A program made the translations under genes and the position numbers. From NCBI GenBank assembly GCA_052148155.1, contig JBKQIY010000251.1:62001-126000 (forward strand): a stretch of DNA of 64,000 nucleotides, given 5' to 3'. The notes beneath the pieces were generated by a model. The model made no database searches, was not told the DNA's origin, and saw nothing but the letters and a program-made list of their open reading frames with translations. Of the stretch, positions 54,479-63,067 are shown in pieces. The stretch's first letter is position 1. The number at the start of each line of letters is the position of its first letter. This stretch comes from JBBQER01 sp052148155 (GTDB lineage Bacteria > Actinomycetota > Acidimicrobiia > IMCC26256 > PALSA-610).

Positions 54479-56371
54479 ATGTCGCGACGCACGGGGCTGG
54501 CCTTGACGGCCGTGGTGGCCGCCGTCACCATGCTCGCATCAAGCTGCAGTGACTCGAAAGGCAAGGCCGGCCACAAGACCGACGCCTCAACGACCTCAAC
54601 CGTTCCTGCCTTCTCGGTGACACCGACCCGAGCGATCACGGTCAGCCCGCTGTACGTCTCGACAAGATCTCCTGGACCGACCCCGACCGTCGGTGTCGAC
54701 ATCGAGCCGTCGGTCAACCACAAGCTGCGGGTCGGCTTCCACGAAGATCATGTCGGCAATACCGGCGCGCAGTGGGAAGCCGTCGGCCGGGACGCGGTCG
54801 CGGCTGCGACGTTGATCACAGGAGCGCCGCTCAGCAATCGCGAGATCGACTTCGACGTGACCGGACGGCTCAACGGACTGGGCGCGGGCGCGTTGTTGAC
54901 CGTCGCGGTCATCGCGCTGATCCGCGGCGACCCGATCGACAACGACGTCACGATGATCGGCACCATCAATCCCGACGGGACGATCGGTCCCGCAGGCGGG
55001 ACCCCGTACGAGATCAGCGACGTGGTCGCGGCGCACAAGACACGTGTGCTGGTCCCGGAAGGCGACCCCGACGGTCTGGACGCGGACTCGACCAACCGCG
55101 TTGAGGTGACGGAGGTTTCCGACGTCTACGACGCGTACCGCCAGTTCACAGGCCGGACGCTCCCGCAGCTCCCGGCGGCGGCGAATACCCGACTCGACGC
55201 GGTTGCTGACCGTCAGATCAGTTCCAAAGTCGAGTCGTGGCTTCAGAAATATCAGGTCGCCGCGAACGACTTTCAGAGCCTCGCACCCGACCTTCGACAG
55301 GATCTGGCCTCGTACGCGATCGCAGCCGCGCAAGATCGTCAACGGGCGCAGCAGCTTGCCAAGACAGGTTCGCAGGCCGGCGCGTTCCAAGCCGCCGTCT
55401 CGGCTGACGCGCTGATGAACGCCATCGCCCAGACCGGCCAATCGCTGCCGGTCCTGCTCGCGCAAGGAACCGGACCGTTTGTTTCCCGCATCAAAGCGAG
55501 CCAGTCGATCGGCGGCGAGGTCACCGGCTTGGTCGCGCAGCTCAACCGGTTCAAGCCGCAATCGGTGAGCGATGCCGGGGCGCTCATCTCGGCGTACGGC
55601 GACGCCGTCGATGCGTTGAGCCTGTCGACATTCGCCGACGAACTCTTCGATGCCCACGTCTCGACCCGTCAGCAGGCAATCAATGACGCCGCCGAAGGAG
55701 CGATCTATTTCGACGTCGCGGGCACGCTCGCCGACGCTGCCGGCGACGTGTTCGCCGCCGGTCGGGGCCTCGGCGGCGCCGCGCTCGGGCCGAGGCTCGA
55801 TCTGGGCGACATCGCGACGTTCTTTCGGCTCGCGGCCGAAGCGAACCTGTCGGCGTTTCAAGCGGTCGTCATCGCGCCCGACGCCGACGCGCTCCACACC
55901 AGTAGTGGGGCCGCCGAACAGGCCTTCGCCGTCACCGACGTCGACTACGCGCTCGCGCAAGCCGGGGACAGTCTGATCAGCGCGTTGCCGTCATATTTCG
56001 GTGGTGCCTCGACCGCCGATTACGCCCGGCTCGGCGGCGCGCTTGCGCTGTACGACCGTACCGCCCAGTTGCTCGCGACGTACGACTCGCTCGGTCAGGT
56101 CGACCCGATGACGCTGCAGCTTTCCGGGATCGGGTCGGACGCTGCGTTCAACTCGGTGATCGGTGTCGCGCATGATCAACTCGCGGCGAGCGTCGGCCAG
56201 TTGGCCTCGAAGAACGTGAACTCGACCACGGCAGTGTCGGACATCGAGATCGGCGGCGTCGACCAGGACGGAGCACTGAACGACAAGTTCAACGCGTTGG
56301 GCGACTACTGGGACGGATATCTCAACAGTCGTGTCCTGGCGTATCTGGGTTGGTTCCCGTCGCCTGGATGA
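54479..56371 (+). CDS. lipoprotein with degenerate Lon-like (S16) domain
   Basis: 630 residues from the ATG at 54479, which has GGAGTGG as ribosome site; the lipobox LASSC gives Cys23. A Thr/Ser linker leads to a Lon-protease-fold domain (about 70-210): DVTGRLNGLGAGALLTVAVI and VTMIGTINPDGTIGPAGGTP align with the GPSAG and TG-I-DG-V-PVGG blocks of S16. The catalytic Ser is Gly (GLGAG) and the Lys position after GG is Glu, so protease activity is lost. The rest (about 210-630) is helical with NRLDAVADRQISSKVESWLQ. Exported and lipid-anchored; probably a binding or scaffold protein functioning with the preceding FG-GAP protein. Confidence 0.72.
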   Translation: MSRRTGLALTAVVAAVTMLASSCSDSKGKAGHKTDASTTSTVPAFSVTPTRAITVSPLYVSTRSPGPTPTVGVDIEPSVNHKLRVGFHEDHVGNTGAQWEAVGRDAVAAATLITGAPLSNREIDFDVTGRLNGLGAGALLTVAVIALIRGDPIDNDVTMIGTINPDGTIGPAGGTPYEISDVVAAHKTRVLVPEGDPDGLDADSTNRVEVTEVSDVYDAYRQFTGRTLPQLPAAANTRLDAVADRQISSKVESWLQKYQVAANDFQSLAPDLRQDLASYAIAAAQDRQRAQQLAKTGSQAGAFQAAVSADALMNAIAQTGQSLPVLLAQGTGPFVSRIKASQSIGGEVTGLVAQLNRFKPQSVSDAGALISAYGDAVDALSLSTFADELFDAHVSTRQQAINDAAEGAIYFDVAGTLADAAGDVFAAGRGLGGAALGPRLDLGDIATFFRLAAEANLSAFQAVVIAPDADALHTSSGAAEQAFAVTDVDYALAQAGDSLISALPSYFGGASTADYARLGGALALYDRTAQLLATYDSLGQVDPMTLQLSGIGSDAAFNSVIGVAHDQLAASVGQLASKNVNSTTAVSDIEIGGVDQDGALNDKFNALGDYWDGYLNSRVLAYLGWFPSPG

Positions 56372-56377
56372 CGACGC

Positions 56378-57166
56378 TCACCCGTCGAAGAGCTTGCGGG
56401 GATGGCGGCCGTCGACGTAGCCGGTGAACGGCGGGTGGATGTTGTAACCGAGGAGTTCTTGGAGACGCTGGGGGAGATGACGGGCCCGATCGGGCGGAAC
56501 GACCAGGACGTGATTCTCGACCGGACGGAGCCACGACGAGGCGTAATGGACGACGACGCCCAAGCGCGCGCGATCGGTGTGGTTGGCGCCGCCGCCGTGC
56601 CACAAGCTGCCGCGGTAGATGAGCAGCGAACCCGCGGCCATCTCGATGGTGATCGTCGGTGTCTGCGGTGTGGGGATCTCGTTCGCCCAACGGTGACTGC
56701 CGGGAACGACCACGGTTGCCCCGTTGTCGGCGGTGAAATCGCACAGCGGCCACATCGCGTTCACGACGATCTCGTCGTGAGGTCGGGTCAGCGGATAGAT
56801 CGCGTCGTCGGGGTGCAGTGGTTGTGCACGTTCGCCCGGGCCGATCTCGATGCCGGTCGGCGCGCTCAGTTGATAATGGCCGAGCACGCGGTCGAGCACA
56901 CCGAGCACGAGCGGATTGGTCGCGGACGAGTCCAACGTGCGGGTCTTGGCGAACAGTGCGTAGACCCGTCGAGTCTTGCGGCCCTCGAAGTCGTCGCGGC
57001 CGTAGGGAGTCGATGCGAGGATCTCGGCAAAGTCCGCGCGCGCGGCCGAGATCGTTTCGGCACTCATCACGTTGTCGACCAGCGCCCATCCGTCATGGTC
57101 GAGCGCGGCCACCACCGCGTCGACGGCTGCTTCAGTCCGCACCGCAGCTTCGGTCGTCGTGGTCAT
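56378..57166 (-). CDS. phytanoyl-CoA dioxygenase (PhyH) family oxygenase
   Basis: 262 residues from the ATG at 57166, set by GAGGAGG just upstream. Fe(II)/2-oxoglutarate oxygenase: the HxD pair is in PLHPDDAIYP (about 136-138), the distal His in LWHGGGANHTDRARLG with the 2-oxoglutarate Arg two to three residues further. FTADNGATVVVPGSHRWAN is the conserved core. It hydroxylates an unknown, probably lipophilic or natural-product substrate. Divergent from a TetR gene over a 56-base spacer with an obvious operator, which suggests specific induction by its substrate or product. Confidence 0.92.
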   Translation of the reverse strand: MTTTTEAAVRTEAAVDAVVAALDHDGWALVDNVMSAETISAARADFAEILASTPYGRDDFEGRKTRRVYALFAKTRTLDSSATNPLVLGVLDRVLGHYQLSAPTGIEIGPGERAQPLHPDDAIYPLTRPHDEIVVNAMWPLCDFTADNGATVVVPGSHRWANEIPTPQTPTITIEMAAGSLLIYRGSLWHGGGANHTDRARLGVVVHYASSWLRPVENHVLVVPPDRARHLPQRLQELLGYNIHPPFTGYVDGRHPRKLFDG

Positions 57167-57191
57167 CGGGCCTCCTCCTCGTCCCGGCCAT

Positions 57192-57213
57192 GTGTATACG
57201 CAAGTGTATACAC
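57192..57213. promoter_or_regulatory. tandem GTGTATAC operator of the PhyH/TetR pair
   Basis: GTGTATAC occurs at 57192-57199 and again at 57204-57211, the second within the perfect 10-bp palindrome GTGTATACAC (57204-57213). The 12-base spacing puts them on nearly the same helix face. It sits between the two start codons (57166 and 57223), so binding would control both genes. Confidence 0.75.
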
Positions 57214-57222
57214 TCATGGGTG

Positions 57223-57843
57223 ATGGCCGACAAGACCCGCGTCCTGCTCGACCGTCCGACTCGTCGAGTCGCGATCTTGCGGGCCGCGGCGTGCGCGTTT
57301 GCCGAACGTGGATTCGCGGCCACGTCGATGGAGGATGTGGCCGCGTGCGCCGGAATCACGCGTCTCATCGTGTACCGCCACTTCGAAACGAAAGAGTCGC
57401 TGTACGCCGCCATCCTGGCGGACGTTCGCGATCGGCTGGCCGGCGCGGGCAGGCCCGGCGCGGGGCGCGGGGAGAGCGTCGCGCTGCGGTCATTGCTGCG
57501 GGTGGGCCGCGAAGACCCAGCCGCGGTGACGTTGTTGTTGCGACACGCCGCACGCGAACCGCAGTTCGCTTCCTACGCCGACGAGTTTCGCGAACAGGTG
57601 ATCGGCTACGCGGAACGACTCATGCGGGTCGCTCGTGCGCCCGCGCCGGTACGCACGCGATGGGCCGCCGAGACGCTCGTGTCGTTCGTATTCGACGCGC
57701 TGCTGCACTGGCTCGAAGACGGCGACCCGACCCGCGACCACGAATTTCTGGCGCAGGTGGACGCGTCACTTCCCGCGCTCGTCGCGGCGTGGAGCCGGGT
57801 GCACAGCTCAGCTCGGGATCCCGTTGCCAGCTCGACCTCCTGA
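57223..57843 (+). CDS. TetR family regulator
   Basis: 206 residues from the ATG at 57223 (a GTG precedes it). The N-terminal helix-turn-helix is textbook: ILRAAACAFAERGFAATSME, then DVAACAGITRLIVYRHFETKESL. The C-terminal ligand domain is short and helical. It probably represses itself and the divergent PhyH gene through the GTGTATAC site between them; ligand unknown. Confidence 0.93.
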   Translation: MADKTRVLLDRPTRRVAILRAAACAFAERGFAATSMEDVAACAGITRLIVYRHFETKESLYAAILADVRDRLAGAGRPGAGRGESVALRSLLRVGREDPAAVTLLLRHAAREPQFASYADEFREQVIGYAERLMRVARAPAPVRTRWAAETLVSFVFDALLHWLEDGDPTRDHEFLAQVDASLPALVAAWSRVHSSARDPVASSTS

Positions 57844-57869
57844 GAGACGAGCGCGGCTCGCCGCCAGGG

Positions 57870-58883
57870 TCATGGCGTGTGGTCGAGCGCGAAGTAGCCG
57901 GGCACGTCATGGTGCGGGGTGTCGAGGTACACCTTCGCTTCGGGCGGCCCGCAAAAACGGCCGTGACTCCAGCGGATCTCGACATGTCCGCCTACCGGAA
58001 CCTCGGTGTCGTCCGCGCGCCGTCGAACGATCGCGTCCCACGCGACCATCGGTTGTCCGCCCGGGCGGGCCTCCACCTCGAACTTCCGAAGCTCGAAGCG
58101 TTGACGCCAGTCCCATGGTGTCGCGATCCGAAAGCGGGTGAAACCTTTCGGCGATGCGCCGAGCACGAAGTAGGGGGCGCTGCCGATCCGGAGCAGCCGC
58201 CACAACATCGCTTCGGTCTTCGAATCGATCGCGGTACGCCACCGGCGCGCCGACTCGGTCGCGACTCGGGCCACCAGAGCCGCATACCGCGCGTCTCCGT
58301 CGCCGGGCCAGCCGCGGCCCCGGTCGAAGGAGTGCGCGAGCTCACGCCGTTGGTCGGCGTTCAACGCCGTGACCTCGGCCGGCAGCGCGGTCGCCGCCGA
58401 GTCGCGCACGACCGCGTACAGCGCCGCATGTTCGTGCGGTGCGATCTCGTGGAACCAGTTGCCGGTGCTGCGTTGTCCGTGGCCACCGGTGAGGACACGG
58501 TCGAAGAGATGTTCGGGTGACGCGTTCACCACGATGCGCGAGAAGTACTTGCAGCTGACGAAATACACGTGATCGACCCGCAGATCGGCCGGGATCGCCT
58601 CGTCACCGACCGATCGATGCGGCCCCTTCCATTCGACGATGAGGGGAGGGCGACCGCGTAGCGCATCTTGGGCGCGTAAGAAGGCCTGTCCGTTCATCCA
58701 CGATGCCACGAAAAGATCTCGGTGGGTGCCTGCACTCCAGGCGTCGAGCATGCGCTGCCAGTCGGGTTCGGTCACGTTGGCCAACGCGGACGGGCGAGCG
58801 GCGAGCGCGGTGGCGATGTCGTCGTGGCCGAACATTCCGAGGCCGGTGACCACTTCGGAGATAGCGGTCTTCAAATCTGCCAC
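57870..58883 (-). CDS. possible nuclease partner of the adjacent DNA methylase
   Basis: 337 residues from a GTG at 58883, whose G is also the last base of the methylase stop (TAGTG), so translation is coupled. VADLKTAISEVVTGLGMF starts an N-terminal helical part; FVASWMNGQAFLRAQDALRG leads to PPLIVEWKGPHRSVGDEA, then ADLRVDHVYFVSCKYFSRIV. An E-x-K (VEWKG) and a D-x7-SCKY pair resemble a PD-(D/E)xK nuclease core. NASPEHLFDRVLTGGHG and GNWFHEIAPHEHAALY follow. A restriction-like role is inferred from the gene pair; no known endonuclease family is recognised. Confidence 0.55.
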   Translation of the reverse strand: MADLKTAISEVVTGLGMFGHDDIATALAARPSALANVTEPDWQRMLDAWSAGTHRDLFVASWMNGQAFLRAQDALRGRPPLIVEWKGPHRSVGDEAIPADLRVDHVYFVSCKYFSRIVVNASPEHLFDRVLTGGHGQRSTGNWFHEIAPHEHAALYAVVRDSAATALPAEVTALNADQRRELAHSFDRGRGWPGDGDARYAALVARVATESARRWRTAIDSKTEAMLWRLLRIGSAPYFVLGASPKGFTRFRIATPWDWRQRFELRKFEVEARPGGQPMVAWDAIVRRRADDTEVPVGGHVEIRWSHGRFCGPPEAKVYLDTPHHDVPGYFALDHTP

Positions 58884-60352
58884 TAGGCGAGGAAGCCGGA
58901 AAGCGGAACCTCCGAATGTCCGCCTCCGGCATACTTGCGCAGCCGCTCGTAACCCTCGGCCGAGCGCATCTCGATCGCGTCGAAGAAGCCGCCTTGTTCG
59001 GCGACCTTCTTCAGTGCGAGGTAGCCCGGACTTCCCCGGCGCGGCAGGTGCGAGGTGAGGAACACGAGTGGTCGCTGCAGTTCCTCGCCGCGCAGGACGT
59101 GGGCTCGGCCCAGCGTCCTCCACAGGGTGTCGGTGCGTAGGAGCCCGCCGCGCGTGCTCGTGAACGCGCCCGACACGTCGAAGCACCATTCGATGTCGTC
59201 AGCGTCGGTCGCGATGAAGTTGATCGTCACGCCGGTGCCGGGGAGTCGCTTGTTCTTGGCGACGATCGTGAAGCCCACCTCGACGAGCAGCTCCTCGGCG
59301 AGCGCTTGCGCCGCCTTGCCTTCTTTGGTGGCGCGGGCCTGGAAGTTGTCGGCTTCGTCGACGTTGTCGCTGGCCGCGCGCCCGACGGCAGGCTCGGGCG
59401 TGGTCGCGCCTGCTTCGTCGCGTACGCGCTGGCGCGCGATGTCGACGTAGGTCTCCTCGAGGTCGTAGCCGATGTAACGGCGGTCGCGGCGAGCGGCCGC
59501 GACGAGGGTGGATCCTGAGCCCATGAACGGATCGAGCACGAGATCGTGCTCGTAGGTGTAGAGGTCGATGAGGCGCAGCGGGAGCCCGACCGGAAACGGA
59601 GCAGGATGAGACACGCGGCGTGCGCTCTCAGGCTCGATCTCCCACACGTCGAGGGTGGCGGCCATGAACTCGTCGGCGTCGATCGTGTTCACCGAGGGCA
59701 GCCCGCGCCGTTCGCGATCGGTACGACGTAACGCGCGGTCGAAGCGACCTTTGCTCGCGATCACGACACGTTCGGTCGTGTCGCGCAGCACGGGATTCGC
59801 GGCGCTGCGGAACGAGCCCCACGCGCAGCTGCCGGTCGCGCCTTCACCTTTGCGCCAGACCACCTCGCCCCGAAGGAGGAGTCGCAGCTGATCCTGGAGG
59901 ATGTGCACGACGTCGGCGGCCAGGCTTCGGTAGGGCTTGCGGCCAAGGTTGGCGACGTTGACCGCGATGCGACCGCCCGGTTCCAGGGTTCGGACGCATT
60001 CGGCGAACACGTCGGTGAGGAGCTGCAGATACTCGACGTAGGAGCTCGGGACGCCGTCGCGCTCGAGTTCCTCTTCGTATTGCTTTCCAGCGAAATAGGG
60101 AGGTGACGTGACGACAAGCGCGACCGAGCCGTCGGCGACGGCGTCCATCTGGCGGGCGTCGCCGTGCACGAACGGCTCGACCACCTCGGTGGGGATGGCG
60201 ACGGTCTCGTCGCCGGAAACGGTCGGAGCCTCGAACCGTTCGTAGAACGCGGTCGCGTCGTGACTTTCCCGCCGGCCCGCACCGAAGTTGGACGTCGCAG
60301 TCGGACGGCGGCGCGGGCCACGAGATGGTTGGTCAGCCCCGGAGTGCGCCAC
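58883..60352 (-). CDS. DNA methylase with C-terminal extra domain
   Basis: 489 residues. Motif IV VTSPPYFAGKQY at about 81-92 (TSPPY; N4-cytosine or N6-adenine), then PGGRIAVNVANLGRKPYRS, and motif I LDPFMGSGSTLVAAARRDRR near 268-286: beta-class order. After residue about 330 there is an extra domain not found in simple methylases: LAEELLVEVGFTIVAKNKRL, GTGVTINFIATD, WCFDVSGAFTSTRGGLLRTD and GRAHVLRGEE. The strand pattern resembles PD-(D/E)xK-type folds, but the catalytic Lys is not evident. It overlaps the next gene by one base. Confidence 0.85.
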   Translation of the reverse strand: MAHSGADQPSRGPRRRPTATSNFGAGRRESHDATAFYERFEAPTVSGDETVAIPTEVVEPFVHGDARQMDAVADGSVALVVTSPPYFAGKQYEEELERDGVPSSYVEYLQLLTDVFAECVRTLEPGGRIAVNVANLGRKPYRSLAADVVHILQDQLRLLLRGEVVWRKGEGATGSCAWGSFRSAANPVLRDTTERVVIASKGRFDRALRRTDRERRGLPSVNTIDADEFMAATLDVWEIEPESARRVSHPAPFPVGLPLRLIDLYTYEHDLVLDPFMGSGSTLVAAARRDRRYIGYDLEETYVDIARQRVRDEAGATTPEPAVGRAASDNVDEADNFQARATKEGKAAQALAEELLVEVGFTIVAKNKRLPGTGVTINFIATDADDIEWCFDVSGAFTSTRGGLLRTDTLWRTLGRAHVLRGEELQRPLVFLTSHLPRRGSPGYLALKKVAEQGGFFDAIEMRSAEGYERLRKYAGGGHSEVPLSGFLA

Positions 60353-60496
60353 GCGCGAAGCGTACGCGGTGGGTGCGCCACGATGCCGGACTCCGCGCGC
60401 ACGGTCGCGCCCTACGCGCGATCTGATGGAGCGATCGACGGCTCGATCCGGATGCGAACGTGCCAGCCGCGCTGACGAAACGACGCGGGCGGCCCG

Positions 60497-61105
60497 CTAC
60501 TCGACGGCGGGGAGCTCGGTCGCGGAGTCGAGCTCGGCGGTGGGCTCAGGGTTGGCGAGCGCGACGCCGTCGAGTGTGAACCAGTATCCGCCGAGGTTGG
60601 GGATCAACGCGTCGACGGGGACGCCGGCGCGGGTCGCGGCGAGTCTCAGCACGCCGTGATGGGTCACCACGAGGGCCGGGACTCCTTCGCGCACCATGGT
60701 GGCGACCGCGACGTCGAAACGGGCGAGGACCTCGGCGTCGTCTTCGCCGCCCGGCGGTGACGTGATCTCGCCGCGTCGCCACGCCTCACGCATCCCCGGC
60801 CAGCGCCGGTCGATTTCGGCACCGGTGGACCCTTCCCATTCGCCGCCGCTGCGCTCACGAAAACCGGCGTCGGTCCGAACGGGAACGTCGAGCGTCGCCG
60901 CGATGATCTGGGCGGTCCGGTGCGCCCGCCCGAGGTCCGAGCAGTGCACCACCCGGGGCTCGAACCGGGAGCGGATCACAGCCGCCGCTCGTTCCTCGGC
61001 CTGGCGGACACCTCGCTCGGTCAGGGGCGCGTCGAGCCATCCCTGCCATCGCCGCTCGAGGTTCCACTCCGATTCGCCGTGGCGGATGATCAACAGGTCG
61101 TGCAC
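60497..61105 (-). CDS. histidine phosphatase family protein
   Basis: 202 residues. IIRHGESEWNLERRWQGWLD has the RHG phospho-acceptor His at residue 9, DAPLTERGVRQAEERAAA follows, and ALVVTHHGVLRLAATRAG supplies the second catalytic His. ERSGGEWEGSTGAEIDRRWP is the usual acid loop. Broad phosphatase or phosphoglycerate-mutase-like; the C-terminal ten residues are Ala/Glu-rich. Cytoplasmic. Divergent from the thiolase gene. Confidence 0.92.
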   Translation of the reverse strand: MHDLLIIRHGESEWNLERRWQGWLDAPLTERGVRQAEERAAAVIRSRFEPRVVHCSDLGRAHRTAQIIAATLDVPVRTDAGFRERSGGEWEGSTGAEIDRRWPGMREAWRRGEITSPPGGEDDAEVLARFDVAVATMVREGVPALVVTHHGVLRLAATRAGVPVDALIPNLGGYWFTLDGVALANPEPTAELDSATELPAVE

Positions 61106-61159
61106 GGTTGCTCAGTGAACCAGACCGGCCGGTTTGACCCCCGACCGGCTCGGCACCAA

Positions 61160-61178
61160 ACTTGACCGCTCGGTCTAG
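61160..61178. promoter_or_regulatory. GACCG-CT-CGGTC dyad upstream of the thiolase gene
   Basis: GACCG (61164-61168) and CGGTC (61171-61175) form a short palindrome within CTTGACCGCTCGGTCTAG, 25 bases before the thiolase ATG. Such GACCG-n2-CGGTC dyads are typical of TetR-type regulators of actinobacterial fatty-acid genes; a cognate regulator is not in the window. Confidence 0.55.
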
Positions 61179-61199
61179 TTGAACTCTGTGGAGGATGTC

Positions 61200-62360
61200 A
61201 TGCCCAACGCCGTCATCGTCGACGCCCTTCGCACGCCCCTCGGACGTCGAAACGGAAAATTGAAAGATCAGCACCCGGTCGACTTAGCCGCGCAGGTGTT
61301 GCGCACGCTCGTCGAGCGCAACGGCATCGACAGCGCGCTCGTCGAAGACGTGATCATGGGCTGTGTCATGCAGGTCGGGGAGCAGGGCATCAACATCGCC
61401 CGCAACGCGGCGCTCGCCGCCGGCTTCCCGGAGACGACGGTGGGCACGACGATCGACCGCCAATGCGGGTCGTCGCAGCAAGCTGCGCACTTCGCCGCGC
61501 AGGGCGTCATGGCCGGCGCCTACGACGTCGTCATCGCGGCGGGTGTCGAGAACATGTCTCGGGTGCCGATGGGCGCCTCGGTCGCGGACGGCAAATACGG
61601 CTTTCCGTTCGGGCCGATGATGACTGGCCGCTATCCAAATCTGGTCCCGCAGGGCATTTCGGCCGAACTCATCTCCGAGAAGTGGGGCATCAGCCGCGAG
61701 GCCAACGACGCGTTCTCGGTCGAGTCGCACCGACGGGCGGCCCGTGCGACGGATGAGGGCCGTTTCGACCGCGAGATCATGCCGGTCGATGTCACAACCG
61801 ATGACGGTGTGCAGACCGTGACGCGCGACGAAGGGATCCGCGCCGATTCGACCATCGAGAAGCTCGCCCAGCTCAAGCCGGCCTTCAAGCCCGACGGGGT
61901 GATCACCGCGGCGAACTCGTCGCAGATCACTGACGGCGCGGCGGCGGTGCTCATCATGAGCGAAGCGAAAGCTCAAGCGCTCGGCCTGAAGGCCCGCGCC
62001 CGGTTCCACACGTTCGCGCTCGCTGGTGTCGACCCGGTGATGATGCTGACCGGGCCGATCCCGGCGACCACCAAGGTGCTCGAGCGGGCCAACATGACGC
62101 TCGACCAGATGGACCTCGTGGAAATCAACGAGGCGTTCGCGCCGGTGGTGCTCGCCTGGGAGAAAGAACATCACCCCGACATGACCAAGGTGAACGTCAA
62201 CGGTGGCGCCATCGCGTTGGGTCACCCGCTCGGCTGTTCGGGCGCTCGGTTGATGACGACGTTGCTCAACGAGCTCGAGCGCTCCGGCGGCCGGTACGGC
62301 CTCCAGACCATGTGCGAAGGCGGCGGGATGGCCAACGCGACGATCATCGAGCGGCTGTAA
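61200..62360 (+). CDS. acetyl-CoA acyltransferase (thiolase)
   Basis: 386 residues from the ATG at 61200 (TGGAGG upstream). The nucleophile Cys is residue 89 in TTIDRQCGSSQQA; then NEAFAPV, GGAIALGHPLGCSGARL with the catalytic His, and MCEGGGMANA with the second Cys. All thiolase active-site elements are present. It degrades 3-ketoacyl-CoA to acyl-CoA and acetyl-CoA in beta-oxidation (or condenses two acetyl-CoA). FadA-like rather than PhaA-like in the start region (DALRTPLGRRNGKL). Preceded by a TetR-type dyad. Confidence 0.95.
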   Translation: MPNAVIVDALRTPLGRRNGKLKDQHPVDLAAQVLRTLVERNGIDSALVEDVIMGCVMQVGEQGINIARNAALAAGFPETTVGTTIDRQCGSSQQAAHFAAQGVMAGAYDVVIAAGVENMSRVPMGASVADGKYGFPFGPMMTGRYPNLVPQGISAELISEKWGISREANDAFSVESHRRAARATDEGRFDREIMPVDVTTDDGVQTVTRDEGIRADSTIEKLAQLKPAFKPDGVITAANSSQITDGAAAVLIMSEAKAQALGLKARARFHTFALAGVDPVMMLTGPIPATTKVLERANMTLDQMDLVEINEAFAPVVLAWEKEHHPDMTKVNVNGGAIALGHPLGCSGARLMTTLLNELERSGGRYGLQTMCEGGGMANATIIERL

Positions 62361-62427
62361 CGCTCGTTCCCGGGCCTGAGGCGGCCGCGTGAGCTTGGGC
62401 GCGCCCCGCGTCGTATCCTGAGACGGC

Positions 62428-62700
62428 ATGGTCCACGATCTGTGGCTCGGCCTGAAGGTCATCATCGCGGTCGTGGCCGCAGTGACGATCTACGTGTTCG
62501 CGGCGCGCACCATCGCCAATTTCTCGAAGAACGACCCGCCACCCGACCCGAGTGAGGCCGAACTCGAAGACGTCGACTTCCGCTACCGCTGCATCGTCTG
62601 CGGCGCCCAGGTCGTCTTGTACGCCGCGCCCGAAGGTGAGGAGCCGGCGCCGCCGCGGCACTGCCGGGAGCCGATGCAGCTGGTCACGCCCGTCGAGTGA
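62428..62700 (+). CDS. small membrane protein with zinc-ribbon-like C-terminus
   Basis: 90 residues. One N-terminal membrane helix (VIIAVVAAVTIYVFAARTI, about 10-30), an acidic linker (PPPDPSEAELEDVD), then RCIVCGAQVVL and RHCREPM: CxxC plus a third Cys after His, a partial zinc ribbon. The cytoplasmic domain therefore may bind zinc. No function known. Probably monocistronic; a stem-loop follows the stop. Confidence 0.75.
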   Translation: MVHDLWLGLKVIIAVVAAVTIYVFAARTIANFSKNDPPPDPSEAELEDVDFRYRCIVCGAQVVLYAAPEGEEPAPPRHCREPMQLVTPVE

Positions 62701-62703
62701 CGG

Positions 62704-62736
62704 TTCCCCACAGACTGTGCACAACGCTGTGGGGAA
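62704..62736. terminator. hairpin between convergent genes
   Basis: TTCCCCACAG (62704-62713) and CTGTGGGGAA (62727-62736) form a perfect 10-bp stem with a 13-base loop, directly after the zinc-ribbon gene and before the crgA stop (62783). No T-run on either side; probably a bidirectional terminator. Confidence 0.6.
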
Positions 62737-62782
62737 TCACACCGTTGCGATTCGGACATCGGCAGGTCGTGTGCCGTTCAGG

Positions 62783-63013
62783 TCAGTGATACCCGGTGGC
62801 CATCATGAACCCGCCGCTGATCAGGACCAACCCGATGATCAGGTAACGATTCTCGGCGTCGCCGGGGAGCAGCCCGATGTAGTTGGTGACCACGACCAGC
62901 AGGCCTGTCGCGAGCAGCGTCGTGATCGCGACCCCGAACCACAACGGGCTGGGCGGCGCCTTCTTCGGCGGCGGCGGCGTGTACCGGGACCGCTTGCTCT
63001 TCGACTGGGGCAC
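62783..63013 (-). CDS. crgA: cell division protein CrgA
   Basis: 76 residues from the GTG at 63013. A basic start (SKSKRSRY), then TPPPPKKAPPSPLWFGVAIT and two membrane helices joined by YIGLLPGDAENRYLIIGLVL, ending GFMMATGYH: the CrgA (UPF0233) pattern of length and order. CrgA recruits and stabilises divisome proteins at mid-cell in actinobacteria. Divergent from the pabA/trpG-type gene with only 54 bases between, the usual actinobacterial neighbourhood. Confidence 0.92.
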   Translation of the reverse strand: MPQSKSKRSRYTPPPPKKAPPSPLWFGVAITTLLATGLLVVVTNYIGLLPGDAENRYLIIGLVLISGGFMMATGYH

Positions 63014-63067
63014 GTCCGAAAGGATAATCGCGAGCGCCGCGACGGTCCGCGTGCGCAACAATGGGCT

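Noticed and set aside
54596..55960. 454-codon minus-strand ORF
   Set aside because: Antisense shadow of the Lon-like lipoprotein gene, with Arg/Val/Asp bias typical of G+C-rich shadows.
57844..57869. Possible link of TetR and the nuclease-like gene as a regulatory unit
   Set aside because: They are convergent with only 26 bases between; the operator lies on the other side of TetR, so no functional link is supported.
61284..62465. 393-codon minus-strand ORF
   Set aside because: Antisense of the thiolase gene, in which all catalytic motifs are readable.
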